Below, one piece after another: positions 1-11,446 of a stretch of DNA of 64,000 nt. Positions within the stretch are counted from its first letter, which is position 1. The number at the start of each line of letters is the position of its first letter. The stretch covers positions 61,197,601-61,261,600 of the forward strand of contig NC_072894.1 in the NCBI RefSeq assembly GCF_027943255.1. The letters are read 5' to 3'. The stretch is from Anastrepha obliqua. Lineage: Eukaryota; Arthropoda; Insecta; Diptera; Tephritidae. The translations under genes and the position numbers were made by a program. Under the pieces are notes generated by a model, which saw nothing but the letters and a program-made list of their open reading frames with translations, was not told the origin of the DNA and made no database searches.

Positions 1-1559
1 CTTAATTGTGTCTGAGTGCTGTCTGCCCGAAAAAAAATGAGTTTGGCTCAGCTTTAATTCCAATTTTTGATGAGCAGCTTGTTATTATCCCACAAATGGG
101 CAGTCTTCAGTTCCATTAAACCTCCGGTTGACATTTGGTTTTTGTGAGTAGCCTCTTTAAATTATAGGATTATTCTTAGGTTGGTCATTGCTTACCCACT
201 GGTGTGTAAATCGTAATAAAGAAAAAAATCGAGCTCTCTATTTTTTATCCTCGACTAATCTAAATATAATTAATGAAATAAAAATAAATACAAATAGGCT
301 TAGACATTAGTTTCAAAGAAATGAATGCTCTTAAATATTTTGCAAGAGACTACGGCAGATTTTTTATGTATTTCCATATTCCTTTAGGCACTTCATCATT
401 TGAAATATGGTTTGTGTGTTTGTGATATTTCGATTATGAACCAATTCAATGCCATGTATTGTATTCGCTGCAATGTTGCACTATTATTGATGTGTTGAAG
501 TTTTGGCATGGGAGAATCATGCAAATACTTTGATTATGTTTCGAAATTATGAATGCGCTAAGTTAGGGCCGTCCTTATTTCAGCTGTTTACATTGAACAG
601 TTTTATATAATTATTTGTTTTTATATGCATATTTCCATATGTTGATCGTTATATGGGCAATAGAAGTAAAGACCCATCAGTAATTTTATAGCTGACAACT
701 ATTAAAACTTCAAATAACCAAGTTATTTTAACAAAAACCTGACTCCTACAAGTAAGTTTTCCTACAGTAACTAAGAAGTTATTAGCAAATATAAGCCACT
801 CTAGTGGCATCTGCCACCGCCGAGAAGGTTTGTGAGTGATTCAGTTTTTAAAGCCCACTGTTGGTATAAGGAATCGAGTAGCAAATATATGTATGTAAGT
901 ATGTATATAGACGAATTAAGTAACATGAGAAGGTAGGAACACTGCTACCAAAATGACATCTTGTATTCCAATATTTTATGTCTAACTTCCAGTACGCAAT
1001 ACATCTTTAGACTTCCTCGTAAATGCTGATACAGCCTCGGTTGCTGCATTTCTAGCAGTTAATATAATCGCCTCAAAGAAAATAATTCTATAATATATCC
1101 AGATAAGGTCGAACATTCACATCAAATAACTGTTTGTTACGATATTTCGAAGTATGCTCTATTTAATATTAATGTGCAGAGGTTTTATTATACTAAAATC
1201 ACTTTTTTAAATAATGTAAAAAGATGTAGCGATAACATACATATGTTATAGGGAAGTAGTTATAATATTTTTGGTTTTGAATCATTACGTACACATCTGA
1301 CAACACTGTACGTGATCTGGAATTACTTATGTTTTTGTTTTTTCTAGTGTTTCATATATATTTGACAGACGTTAGTGACAGTGTGTGTTCAAATTTCAAA
1401 GCGCAAGCTTCTTTTTGCGGGTGTGGTTTTTTAGAAAAAATAAATCTACAATACTAGGTATGTGCTAATGTTTATTTATTTTTGGGTTATTATAGTGTTA
1501 TATATGTACTCATATTTTTTTTATTATTTCTAGTTTTCTTATTTATTAATTGGGTTTTT
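1..1559. other. AT-rich noncoding DNA, nothing recognised
   Basis: Low-complexity, stop-rich sequence with short ATGTATGT runs. No convincing exon, RNA gene or element boundary was seen. It lies downstream of the last collagen exon found and may be further intron. Confidence 0.5.
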
Positions 1560-1895
1560 ATAGAAATAAATTGAAAATTTTGCCTCGTAGAGATGGGGAA
1601 GTGTCAAACAAATACCCAGCGTCAAATAGCTGAGTTACTAAATGTTTCGCAGTCCAGCTTCGAAATATTAAGAAAAAATTGGACGCTAAGAAACCGAATA
1701 AAAGTACAGAAAATTTTGTTTGAGTATAACTATTTGGCCACCCTCTGTAAGTCGTATCCCAATACCGTTGAGCGTCTGTGGTTCTTTAAATAACTCAAAC
1801 GTCTAAGGGATCTGAAAAATAAGTTCTACGAGAAGCAAACACATTCTAACGATGCTCATTTTTATGAGCTTTACGGATTTTCATCATCGCCGTCA
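1560..1895 (+). pseudogene. Possible transposase HTH piece next to LINE-like piece
   Basis: A 66-residue open frame (1593-1793) starts with a helix-turn-helix-like stretch (RQIAELLNVSQSSFEIL), as in Tc1-type transposase N-termini. It is followed, across a stop, by KRLRDLKNKFYEK, a basic stretch resembling the region upstream of reverse transcriptase in jockey-like LINEs. Both matches are short and made from memory of family patterns. It is most likely an old chimeric repeat remnant and not a gene. Confidence 0.25.
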
Positions 1896-1914
1896 GGCAG
1901 CGTCTTAGCTTAAT

Positions 1915-2530
1915 CAACTAGCCCTCTCCAAGTTGTACGATTCAAGACAGCATACCACCAGTTATGCATTTTCAGTTTCTAGACCCTCTTTTACATCTGA
2001 TGGCCAGCGTATTGTGATTTAAAAAGGATTTTTTGGGACGTTATTTACATTTGAGTAGTTGCGATTTAACGAGTTTAACGACATATTTCCCTTTGCAAAT
2101 CCGCAGCAGCTCCTCATTGTATCTGATTCTATAACAACCATCCTCAACTTGGACCATACACTTTTTGTAAGACTAATCTTGCAGAAGTTCGGAGATTTTT
2201 TTATTATTGATTGGTATTACTCATAACTTAGAATCATACGCCAAATCTGGTGTTATTATTTTTTATAAATAGTGTATTTACAGCTGCGTGAGAGTAGTCT
2301 GGAATTTAGTAGTTTGCTGCATGAAGTCGATTTTGGTTGCAGTCTTGAACGCCATGGTGATTTTTTAGTAGTATCCACAGGTACTTAAAACTCTCTACGC
2401 CTTCAAAAACTTACTTTCCAATAGTTATATTGCGTGATATTTTACAGAGCAAAACTTAACCAGCTCAATAAAACTTTGTAAATGTAATCCCAAATTCTTC
2501 CGAAGCTACATAAAGATCAATACGTGTACC
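1915..2530 (-). mobile_element. RTE-like non-LTR retrotransposon remnant (RT C-terminal region)
   Basis: Minus-strand translation gives, across frameshifts, a YLG-type block (VESFKYLW, near 2370-2400) and then YRIRYNEELLRICKG (near 2080-2130). That order and wording match the region after the RT palm in RTE-like elements (family pattern IFGP..GEYR.R.N.EL). The same region is better preserved at 21110-21556 and 52455-52847. There are several stops and frameshifts, and no 3' tail or target duplication was found. It is dead and 5' truncated. Confidence 0.45.
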
Positions 2531-3199
2531 ATAAATTCGAGTAAAAGCTCAGCATAACAAAGGGGGTCACTATTGCATGTCCATAAGCTAAAATTGTGCG
2601 AACGTATTTTGGCATTCAAAACTATATAGAGTTCGATACAAAACGGAGCTTCCCTGTATCACATATACACGCACGAGTGTGCATGCAAAGGCGCATTAGT
2701 GCATAAGCGAATAAGCGACGATGGAAATAAATACCTAATTTCCCCAGATAGCTTCGCGGTGGATTTGCATGGTGTATCACACATTGTTGTACGTTGCAAT
2801 TATGTGCGCTGCATTGAATATGTATTTTTATTTTGCCTACGCAGGCTGCCTTGTTCGCAGGTTAGCCATTCTCCTCCAAAATGACTATCCATGTAGCAGG
2901 AGCTTTTGTTGTTGGACTCGTACATTGTGGTTGACATATGTACAACGTTCTAAGCAGAATGTGCTTATTATTTCCGCTCTTTTTGAATTTTGAAATATTT
3001 TGAACATCGAAATATGTTTTATATAAATTTACCGTACAAAAGTTGTTGCTTTACTCAGGTTAGGTGAACTTTAAAAACTGATGAAGAAAAAATGCACAGC
3101 TGTATATCGAAATTGGGAACATAAGTAAGTACTAAAAGGGTTAAATAGGGCATCTTTCAATATGTGACGTGTATTTTAATGTAGGTATATATAATTATG
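2531..3199. other. Noncoding, nothing recognised
   Basis: Two short overlapping open frames at 2699-2993 have no domain signature and atypical composition. I see no gene here. Confidence 0.4.
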
Positions 3200-3262
3200 G
3201 TATATTCCGCCTCCGAATGGCTGCCGGTTTTAGTAGCAGCTTTTTCATGGCACATGACAAAA
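3200..3262 (-). repeat. Fragment of the tRNA-derived SINE family
   Basis: The short block with CGCCTCCGAATGGCTG and AGCTTTTTCATGGCA matches the middle of the SINE seen in full at 11083-11424 and 56090-56367. Both ends are missing. Confidence 0.6.
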
Positions 3263-6150
3263 TATACAATAGTACTTTTCTTTAACATTAAAGATTTCAT
3301 AACACACAAAGTCATTGAAGCCGAAATTGATCCAATTGTAATCACACACAATCTCGGTCGGCAACAGTGAAAAAAATTTGGATTTGTATTATTTGATATT
3401 TTTTTATAATTATTTGTTTTTTGTTTTTTTTGTGCTTTATAAAACATACTTAATAAAAATTTGTGGAGAAATTATATTTCTCCCGGTGAACTTGAACATG
3501 AGATAGATCTGACAAAAGTTACATACATAACAGCCAACAGTGATGCGTTATGGCTATTCATATAAGCGAAATCAGTTTAGTTGGAAATTCTACGCGGCTC
3601 TGAACTCAAAATAGTTAAATTTTTTGAAACCAAAAATGCTGAATACTCGAATCTATTATTGTTTTTTGCTACATTTCTGCTGCAACTGGCAACTGAATTG
3701 GGCCCGTCTTTTTCGGTTCAAAACAACAGTTGGTTTAGAACCACCTGTACTCAATTTGAGTTCATTATTTCCTGATTCCTACTGTTTTGTAATGCAAGTT
3801 TCGTTTTCGAAATAGAGGTAATGACTTGATCTTGCTGTTTTTCCGGTTATTTCTCCAATAATTGGATTCGGGACTATTTAATACATTGCGGCGAATGGCA
3901 CAGGTATGTAGAATACCTTTTTTGAAAGCACTTTGTACAAACTTGCATTTTTACTGAAGATTTGTGTGCATTTTTTGCTCTCGAGAGTAGCGAATCTGGT
4001 GACAAAGCATGGACACCGTTTGTGGTATCAATTTCAGAAGATTGATGATGACACAAGACATCACACGAGATCAGTGGGAGTAAAACGGCGCTAGTCGCTA
4101 ATTAAGATTATTTCAATAGAAATACTTTAACACTTCAACAACAACAACAACAAGAGCAAAAACAACACATGTTTAAACCAGCTTTGCTTCATCTGCGATT
4201 ACGCAATTCTCTATTTCATCTTTCATAGATTATCGGAGGTTTGCAATCTGCTCAGTGCACTATATTAATTTCTTTAAAAGAGAACAACGGTTTACGTAGT
4301 TCCCAGAGTTAAATTCTCTGCAATGGAATAGTAGTTAGTTACTCTCGTACTGGTACGCAAGCAAACAATTTAAGCTCATGCCGACTCTCTGCCGGGTAGC
4401 CCCCTTGTCGCATATTCTTGTGGTGGCTTCAATTAATGTGGCTGCTATCTGCCTATCAGGCGGCAGCAATTAATATTAAAATGTCATTACTCATACCCCA
4501 CGCCTCTAGTGTATGCTCTTACTCTGCCCTCCACCCTTGCCTGCTAATCACCCTAAGCTAATCCGGCAGCTAAAACTCTTTGCATTTGTGTATTTCGGAT
4601 TAAGGAATACTTGAATGAGTTTTGTAAAAATTGAAGTTTAAACCATAATTAGTACCGGTCTTACTCAATTGCTTGACCACTTAATAATGCATAAACAATA
4701 CGAGCCCATATTAGCATACACAAGTATGCATGTGGACTGCTGTTCACCTGCCCACATACCACTTATGTAAAAGCCTAAGTGTGCACTTAGAAATGAAGTA
4801 TAACAAATAAAAGCCCTTCAACATTCACGTTAAAACCACTAAGTAGACAATTATCGGGTTTTGCATATTTGTGTTGGTATTACTGCAATCGTAAATACAC
4901 ACATAAATAGCTAAGTCAGCGTACGTGCATGCCCATTCAGTTTATGTAGAGTAGATTTAGTTCAGTATTTGCAGTTAATTTGCGCTTACTTCGCTAGCAT
5001 TTATTAGTGCACTTTTACATATACACAAATTTACAGGTACAGCGAACATATGCGTGTGTTTGGCTTGTGTGTGTTAGCAAATCAATTGCCAACTGGAAAT
5101 AGGTAACCGCAATAACTGTAAATATATGTTTTATTGCTGCTTCCGCTCAATAGAACTAACGTATTGTCGCCACTGCAATTATGAACACACTCGTTTATGA
5201 GTACTTTCTGTGCTTGTATTTGTACGTTATTGTTCATGCATTTACTATACTTCCACATTTGTGTTGATTATGTACTAATTATTGTACAATTACTAGTATC
5301 AGCCGATAATTGCAAAATTTATGTGGAATTCGGGATCAATGTTTATTAATGTAGACAAACTATAAACCAATGGTGGGCAAGCAAGTAAGCATACGCACGC
5401 ACACATAAATGCACATGCGCGATAATAGATAAACACTTCTGTTAAGTATATAAACCCCAATAATTACTGTCACTAATGGCTGTTCTTGCGAATGATTTAT
5501 TACCTACATCAGGAATGACAAAGAGCCATATTTAGTGAAATAGAATAAATCTTCTAAGATAAACTTATTTTTTTTTAATGTACAAAAGCTTACATAGCGA
5601 TAAAATTATTATATAAGCTTCGGATGCTTTCGGCCGGCATTTTGGTTGGGATGCGAACAAATGTGTCCATGAAAAACAGATTCTTTGAGGGACTGATATA
5701 TTCTGCTGAAACTGCTGCGCTTCGTCGCTAAACTAATGCCGTGTTTGGATTCCAAGATTCCGGCAGCACAAAGGAAATGATTTATGCCGAGTGAAAATTT
5801 TCAAGACGGGCAGCAACTAGGTGAACGCCTGGGAGAGATGAGTGGTTGTGATAATAATGTGACCAAGGCGAATGCATGTGTATGTTGTAGTTTGCCGGTG
5901 TGGACACAGTAAGGTAGTGTTTCGCACGACTGGGATTAACAGGATTAATTGAGGAATAATGATACCTATACCTGCACCACTCAAATTTGTTTTCCACTCA
6001 AGTTCAATGAGCCGATACTTGAATTTTTTAAAGCGTAATGTCTAGCAAAAAGGGTGCGCCATTGTATAATATAATTATGCCTACTCGAAGTATGGAGTGC
6101 ATATAACGTATAATGATTTTGGTATTTATATAATCTTAATTGATACTTAC
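3263..6150. other. AT-rich noncoding DNA with simple repeats
   Basis: It contains a CAA repeat (about 4135-4155) and CA/ATGT-type runs (about 4880-5440). No splice-flanked exon or element was recognised. It is downstream of the collagen triple-helix exon and so probably the next intron of that gene. Confidence 0.45.
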
Positions 6151-6308
6151 CGCATCAGGACCGGTGGGAAAATCAACGAAGGCGGGAAAAGTTGCCGATT
6201 CACCTTTTGGACCCGGTGGACCCGGAGGTCCCGGAGGACCCCGTATACTATCACCGGGTGGTCCTTTTGGTCCACGTTCACCCTTTTCACCTTTAATTGT
6301 ACGATAAG
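6151..6308 (-). CDS. Collagen gene, triple-helix exon (158 bp, phase 1 to 0)
   Basis: Minus strand: acceptor CTTGCAG, then about 52 codons, then donor GTAAGT. The peptide runs [18 protein letters not shown], has one interruption (GDSIR), and continues [15 protein letters not shown] before a non-collagenous segment ending FPTGPDA. Glycine at every third residue, with Pro/Lys/Glu in X and Y, is diagnostic of a collagen helix. Short imperfect helices broken by linkers fit non-fibrillar collagens, such as multiplexin (type XV/XVIII-like) or membrane-anchored collagens, rather than fibrillar ones. Secretion to the extracellular matrix is inferred from the family. Downstream exons should lie left of this exon, and none was identified before the window edge. 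The orthologue cannot be fixed from this fragment, so no symbol is given. Confidence 0.88.
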
Positions 6309-6426
6309 CTGCAAGCAGAATACAAATATATAATTTAGTATGTTGAAAATAAATGAAATGATATTTTAGCACCACGGTGCGTATACGCAACTACTGTTTT
6401 CATGCAATATATAATATATTATTTAA

Positions 6427-7162
6427 GGGGGTAGTATGGTTAATTCGGTGTAAAACAAGCATATTTTTCGAAATTTTTTTTGTCGACACAGTTGATTTAT
6501 TCAAAATTTTAAAATTACTTCATTATAAAGTCATATTTAAAGAATATTGTGTGAAATTTTCATTGATTTTTATGAAGAAATGAGTTGGTGGCAGCGAATC
6601 TTCGGGGACGTCTCATAAAAAAGTTTTATTGCGGTGTCCCTCAGAACTCATTACTGGATCAACTAAAATCAAAAAACCAAATTGATTTCATCAGCTAATA
6701 AAGTTTCGCAGGTAACAACGTCGAATTTTTTTTTTTTTTTTTTTTTTTTAATTTTTTAAAGCGCTTTGAAGTCAAAACACCGATTTTTCATAAAAAAAAA
6801 CCTTGAAAACTTTGTTGTTTTAAAATATGGCAAAATTAAAAAAAAAAAAACTCGACGTCATTACCTCGTGTATAAAGTAAAGAAACAAAAAAACCAAATT
6901 TGAAAAGAATCGGTGCAGTAGATATGAATCTACAGTGGACACCGACCGTAAAAAAGGCAAGTGTGAGAAAAACGCGTTTAAAGATTTGTGAAGATTTTTA
7001 CAGCGTGAAATCCGGTTGGAGAGGTAGATACTTAATCCTTTATGTCTTTGTCAATTTTACTCTAATGCACTTCAAACTTTCACACAATAATCTTAAGATG
7101 TTATAGAATAATTTAAAAAAAAAAAAAAAAAAAATGAAAAAAAAAAATACCATACTACCCCC
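6427..7162. mobile_element. Non-autonomous TTAA-flanked DNA transposon (736 bp)
   Basis: The ends are perfect 14-bp inverted repeats, GGGGGTAGTATGGT at 6427-6440 and its complement at 7149-7162. Both are immediately flanked by TTAA (6423-6426 and 7163-7166). A TTAA duplication is the hallmark of piggyBac-type insertion. The terminal bases here are G-rich and not the usual CCC, so the superfamily is uncertain. The interior is AT-rich with long poly-T and poly-A runs. Its only open frame (6900-7106) has no transposase features. It sits in the intron side close to the collagen exon at 6151-6308. Confidence 0.7.
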
Positions 7163-7310
7163 TTAACATACGCCAATGCGTCTGTGAACATCTTCAATTA
7201 TTAAGGAGCTTATATGTAAATATGCAGAGCTGGCATTATACTTGACACGCCAGTTAAAAGTACATCCCCTCTATCCAACGTCTGCAAAATAAAATACTGC
7301 GGAGCATATA

Positions 7311-7766
7311 GCCCGGGAGCCAGGGGTCGATTTTGGACTGCGTTTTTATACCGTCAGCTGGTACAGTAGCGGTGGATACGTGCGTGGGATGCTGCGAAAC
7401 GTGTCGAAAAAATATTTCTAACAACTTATTTAATACCTGCTGAAGTTTTTTTGTATATTGTTGACATTTAGTAGAATAAAAAAGATAGTCATCTGCGCCG
7501 TAGAGGGAGGAAAATACGTCAGCTGAACAGGCGAACTTGTAAAATAAATTAAAAAGTAAAACTACTTTATGCCAATTGAAATTTTTTTACATAATTTTGG
7601 ATACATATGAAAATATAATAATGATGGTTAACTGCGTTTATAGCGGTGGGAAGACCGTCAGCCGAAGCGTTGAAAATTCCGCGCGCCGCCGAGATGTATG
7701 AACGCAATGATACATTCTTATATCGGCATGAAATGATGAGGTCAAAATGACCCCTGGTTCGCGGAC
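7311..7766. mobile_element. TA-flanked MITE-like element (456 bp)
   Basis: The terminal inverted repeats are GCCCGGGAGCCAGGGGTC and, on the other strand at the right end, GTCCGCGAACCAGGGGTC (about 15 of 18 identical). TA flanks both ends (7309-7310 and 7767-7768). The interior has three diverged repeats of a CGTCAGC-type motif and no coding capacity. A Tc1/mariner origin is suggested by the TA duplication only. Confidence 0.55.
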
Positions 7767-7768
7767 TA

Positions 7769-8785
7769 ATAGTAAACATGCCATCCTATATAAAGAATAT
7801 ATTCGTGACCTTGGCATGCCAACTGTGGCTGAATCAATTTGCCATAGGTAGATCACAAATACGACTAAAAAATAATGTCAACGCTGCAGCATCCAGCTTA
7901 CTTTGGCTGAATTTTTCTCGAAGACGTTTTAAACGCACAACGTTTGCAAATCTTGTTGAGAGCGAATAATGATTATATTCTAAAATGCTTCTTAAAGCAA
8001 GGATCCTTTTCGAAATACTAGTTGCAATTTTATAATGCTTCAACAAAATGTCTTTGAATTGTTACTAAAAATAAGAATAAAAAGAAGAATTCGTAATTAT
8101 ACGTAGAATTCAGTGTATTTTATGGTTAGTCAGCACCGCTGGATTTTTTTGGAAGTAACGAAATATTTGCCAAGGGTCACATTTTTGCTTCTTTCTGTAC
8201 GAAAGGCAGGAGACGATTGAAAGGCAAAAATAAACAAAACAAAATACTTTACGAATAATGAAAAGCAGTGCGCAGTAACTTGCGTTTTCTTTTGTGCTTG
8301 TGTAAAGATCACGACGCCAAGTGTAAAAGTGTAGACAACATCAATTCGTTAACCAGCTCTCAGCAAATTTGAAGGAATCAGCTGATTTATACAGGGGTCA
8401 CAGGTAACAGGGGTTATGACAGCATTTTATTTACGAAAAACTGGAATTGTGTTGTCATGCTACTGCGTTGACGTCTGAACCATAGAGGACTAGACGCGAA
8501 ACTCTTTTTCTCATGGGACCGCTGTCAAATTGTGAATTATTAACATTCGTCAATAATGAAACACAGAAAGAAGCATTAATTGGATAGTTTTTAAACAACA
8601 ATTGGGAATTATCAGTTTCTAAACCATCACTTTGGTTAGCATTCAGTGCTCTGTTTCCCATAAACACAAGCAGTATAAAATACATAATAAACAAAAAATA
8701 GAAAATTAATTAAAAAAAAATATTCATAATTGACACAGAAAAGTAATCAACACGAAAAGCATAATTATAAAGAAATACATAAAAT
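7769..8785. other. Noncoding, nothing recognised
   Basis: Short open frames on both strands lack domains. No TIR pair or RNA gene was noticed. Confidence 0.4.
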
Positions 8786-8789
8786 ATTG

Positions 8790-9400
8790 CGAATATAATA
8801 AATTGGTTGGTTAGTTAAAATGGTGATTCATCCGGAATCCAACTAGCGGTTCCACACCATTTGCGGCATGACTATATCCAGTCTGTGCAGTTTAAGACCC
8901 TTATTAGGTTGTTGACATCTAAGCGAGACAGTTTTTCGAGACTCTCAATCACAGAGGATATGGAAAATCGTTTCCTTTTTCTCTGGTTGCTTACAGTGGT
9001 GGCAATGCGTGCTGTGTTTGGCTGCTTATTCCTTCGTAGTCTAAAAGCTAGTTATGACTGCCGTGAGCCTCCGGGTGCCCCGTTGCTTCAATGTTGACGT
9101 TTGCTTGTGGTTGTAGATGGGTCGTAATATTCTGATAATTTCGCATGTTGTCCGTCTCTTAATCTTTAATTCGCGATTCGGAGGTACTTTGAGGAAATTG
9201 CATTCTTCATTACACCCTATGGCAGATCCCCCTCTTGCCAGTTCATATGGTTGTAACTGATTCTAGTGCTTGGATTGCAGCTGGGTGATCCGAAAAATAG
9301 CGATATTGCCCTTAAAAGACAAATCTGCGGTTGGTAATCTACAAGCTTCCCCAATTGCCAGAGTTTTCACTTAGAAGACAAGGCAAGCATTAGGAAGACT
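8790..9400 (-). mobile_element. Non-LTR retrotransposon 3' part with RNase H domain (I/R1/jockey group)
   Basis: Minus-strand frames show an RNase H-like stretch, ADLSFKGNIAIFSDHPAAIQAL (about 9270-9350, across a frameshift), that matches the FSDSQAAIKAL motif of LINE RNase H domains. Then comes a diverged Cys/His-type stretch near 9000. The C-terminus reads SLEKLSRLDVNNLIRVLNCT (about 8860-8940), a pattern typical of the end of insect LINE ORF2. Stops and frameshifts interrupt it. No tail or target duplication was identified. It is unrelated to the RTE-like fragments elsewhere in the window. Confidence 0.55.
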
Positions 9401-9726
9401 TCAATAATAATTAGTAGTTGCCAACAAGAATAATTTGTAAAGCAGCAAACAGAATAAGTTCAAGTAAAATGTAATAATATTAATAACTATTAACAATTAA
9501 CGAAGATAACCTTTAATTTTTTATGACTTAAAAAAAATTAATAAAAGTATTTATGTTTGTAGAATATCCCAAACGAAGGAGATCAGAACTCATATTCAAT
9601 TTAATTCTCTATGCTTTCAAAGCAAAGTTTAAAAGTTTGTATGTACTTCAGTTTAAATTATTTGGTTTTGATTGACACTTTTCCTTAGAGTAAAAACGAA
9701 CTATTTTCGCAGGTTTTTTTGACGAA
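9401..9726. other. Noncoding, nothing recognised
   Basis: AT-rich and without open frames of note. Confidence 0.4.
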
Positions 9727-9729
9727 TTA

Positions 9730-10282
9730 CACTGTGCGACAGTGATTTTGTACTTTTATGGAGACCTAGTACAACTTGTAGGTATAGTAAAACTAAGAAA
9801 AATGGTATAGGAGAAATTTCCAATACACCCCCAAAATCTCGTTTGCATAAAATAACAATCATCTGGTTTATGATAAGGCTGATGATGCCACATAATTGGA
9901 GAATATTGAGAAATTCGACTTTTCTGATTTATATCTCTTGAAAAGTTGAAAAAATAGAGAAAAAATAAAAAAAAATTCCAAATACTTCCGCCTACAGTTT
10001 CGTTAGTTGTCATTTCAGAAAAATTGTCAACACACTGTCAAAAAGACTTGTTTTTGTTCTTTCGAACTAAAAAAACAAATTCGAAATCGGATGGAAATTG
10101 GCGAAGTTAGGAGCGATTCTTCACATCAACCTACTGAAAAACGGTTTTAGGGCCATAAAATGAGATTTTGGGGGTGTATTGGAAATTTCTCCTATACCAT
10201 TTTGTTTAGTTTTTCTATAGCCATAAGTTGTGCTAGGTCTCCATAAAAGTATATTTAATTTGTTTTTTTTTGTCACACAGTG
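9730..10282. mobile_element. Long-TIR DNA element with CACTGTG ends and TTA duplication (553 bp)
   Basis: About 115-120 bp at the left end (9730-9845) are inversely repeated at the right end (10155-10282). The inner 39 bp or so (9802-9840 against 10162-10201) are essentially identical. The extreme ends are CACTGTGYGAC. TTA occurs immediately outside both ends (9727-9729 and 10283-10285). CACT termini with a 3-bp duplication fit a CACTA (EnSpm)-type MITE. TTA would also fit PIF/Harbinger, but the terminal bases do not. There is no coding capacity. Confidence 0.65.
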
Positions 10283-10285
10283 TTA

Positions 10286-11073
10286 TTTATGGTAGCCCGC
10301 TATTTCGTATATCAGCTGAACAGGATGTACTGACAAGTACAATACATAAACGAATTCCTGGGCGCGCTCTCTAGTAAAATTAGAAAGCTTTGCATCTCAA
10401 TATCTACGGTCTGAACAACTAATAACCAAAGATACTTCCACAACTTTGCTTCGGATTGCCAAAACCTTGCATTCAATCATCCTTGCGTAAGCATTGGATT
10501 TTATAATTTATGTTTATTGTATTGCAGGCAAATAAGAACTCAACCCCCTGTGTACTGTCCTTGCACAGTTTTTAGTTCGTTTGTGGTCAGTACAGCAGTA
10601 ACTTTACAATGGATAATGCGGATGTCGTTCAAGTGCAAGCCTTGTTTTTCATTAATTTTTAATAAAATCATAGTTATTTTATTATTATTTATTAGAATTC
10701 TCTTTATTCTCTTTAATTATAATTTTATCTTTTACGGCCCAGAATCTTGAGGAGACATTTTTCATACACCACGTCTTCTCAAAACAATTCCTAAAAAGAA
10801 AATATATTTTTCGTGGTGAATTATATCACAACCACGCATAATTGGAAATAATTAATTGCTTTTGTTGCAAAAGTATTACAATATTATAAAAAAATACTAA
10901 GTTATGAAGAAGAAAAGTAATGAAATGTAAATTTATATAATTTAAGTGCATTTACTTTGCATTCCTAGTTGTCATTTGCATTCTTAAGTCACTTGTACGT
11001 ATTTAACTATCTACGAAGGGACTGACGAAAGCTGGACGAAGTATAAAGAGAGGGGGCGACTATCCCTCTGCAT
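10286..11073. other. Noncoding, nothing recognised
   Basis: It includes a hydrophobic 77-residue open frame (10517-10750) whose AT-driven composition (Ile/Leu/Phe/Asn runs) argues against a real gene. Confidence 0.4.
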
Positions 11074-11082
11074 GGATTAAAT

Positions 11083-11424
11083 TTATATAATATATATATA
11101 TATATATATATGTATATTTAATTGGCCCGTATACCCCTTTTTTGGGTGTTTGGCCGAGCTCCTCCTCCTATGTGTGGCATGCGTTTTGATATTATTCCAC
11201 AAATGGAGGGACCTCCAGTTTTAAGCCGACTTCGAACGGCAGATCTTTTTTATGAGGAGGTTTTTCATGGCAGAAATAAACTCGGAGGTTCGCCATTGCC
11301 TGCCGAGGGGCGACCGCTATAAGAAAAATGTTTTTCTTCATTTTGGTGTTTCTCCGAGATTCAAACTTACGTTCTCTCAGTGAATTCCGAATCGTACTCA
11401 CCCACCAATCCATTCGGCCACGGC
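11083..11424 (-). repeat. Full-length tRNA-derived SINE (reference copy)
   Basis: Read on the minus strand, the element begins with a tRNA-like head. A-box-like TGGCCGAATGG lies at 11410-11420 and B-box-like GTTTGAATCTC at 11356-11366. The head is followed by a body of about 220 bp with an AGGAGGAGCTCGGCC block, then GCCAATTAAAT and a TA-rich tail (11083-11120). The spacing of the boxes suggests a tRNA with a long variable arm (Leu/Ser type). GGATTAAAT flanks it on both sides (11074-11082 and 11425-11433), a 9-bp target duplication. Related copies occur at 3200, 18340, 23437, 33325, 41056, 41600, 44680, 56090 and 58480. It should be transcribed by RNA polymerase III and moved by a LINE in trans (family knowledge). 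Confidence 0.85.
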
Positions 11425-11446
11425 GGATTAAATATGATATATATTA

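Noticed and set aside
60..150. CCCACAAATGGGCAGTC at the window start, resembling the SINE CCACAAATGGAGGGACC block
   Set aside because: The match covers fewer than 20 bp and neighbouring SINE blocks are missing.
5782..5997. 71-residue minus-strand frame left of the collagen exon, considered as the next exon
   Set aside because: No acceptor/donor pair in the right phase and no collagen or known non-collagenous domain.
8861..9097. 78-residue plus-strand open frame
   Set aside because: It is the antisense shadow of the LINE C-terminal region on the minus strand (8790-9400).
11122..11322. Plus-strand open frame through the SINE (also 58508-58750 and 56050-56301)
   Set aside because: The same kind of frame recurs in several SINE copies because the repeat is conserved, and it has stops in other copies. 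It is not protein coding.
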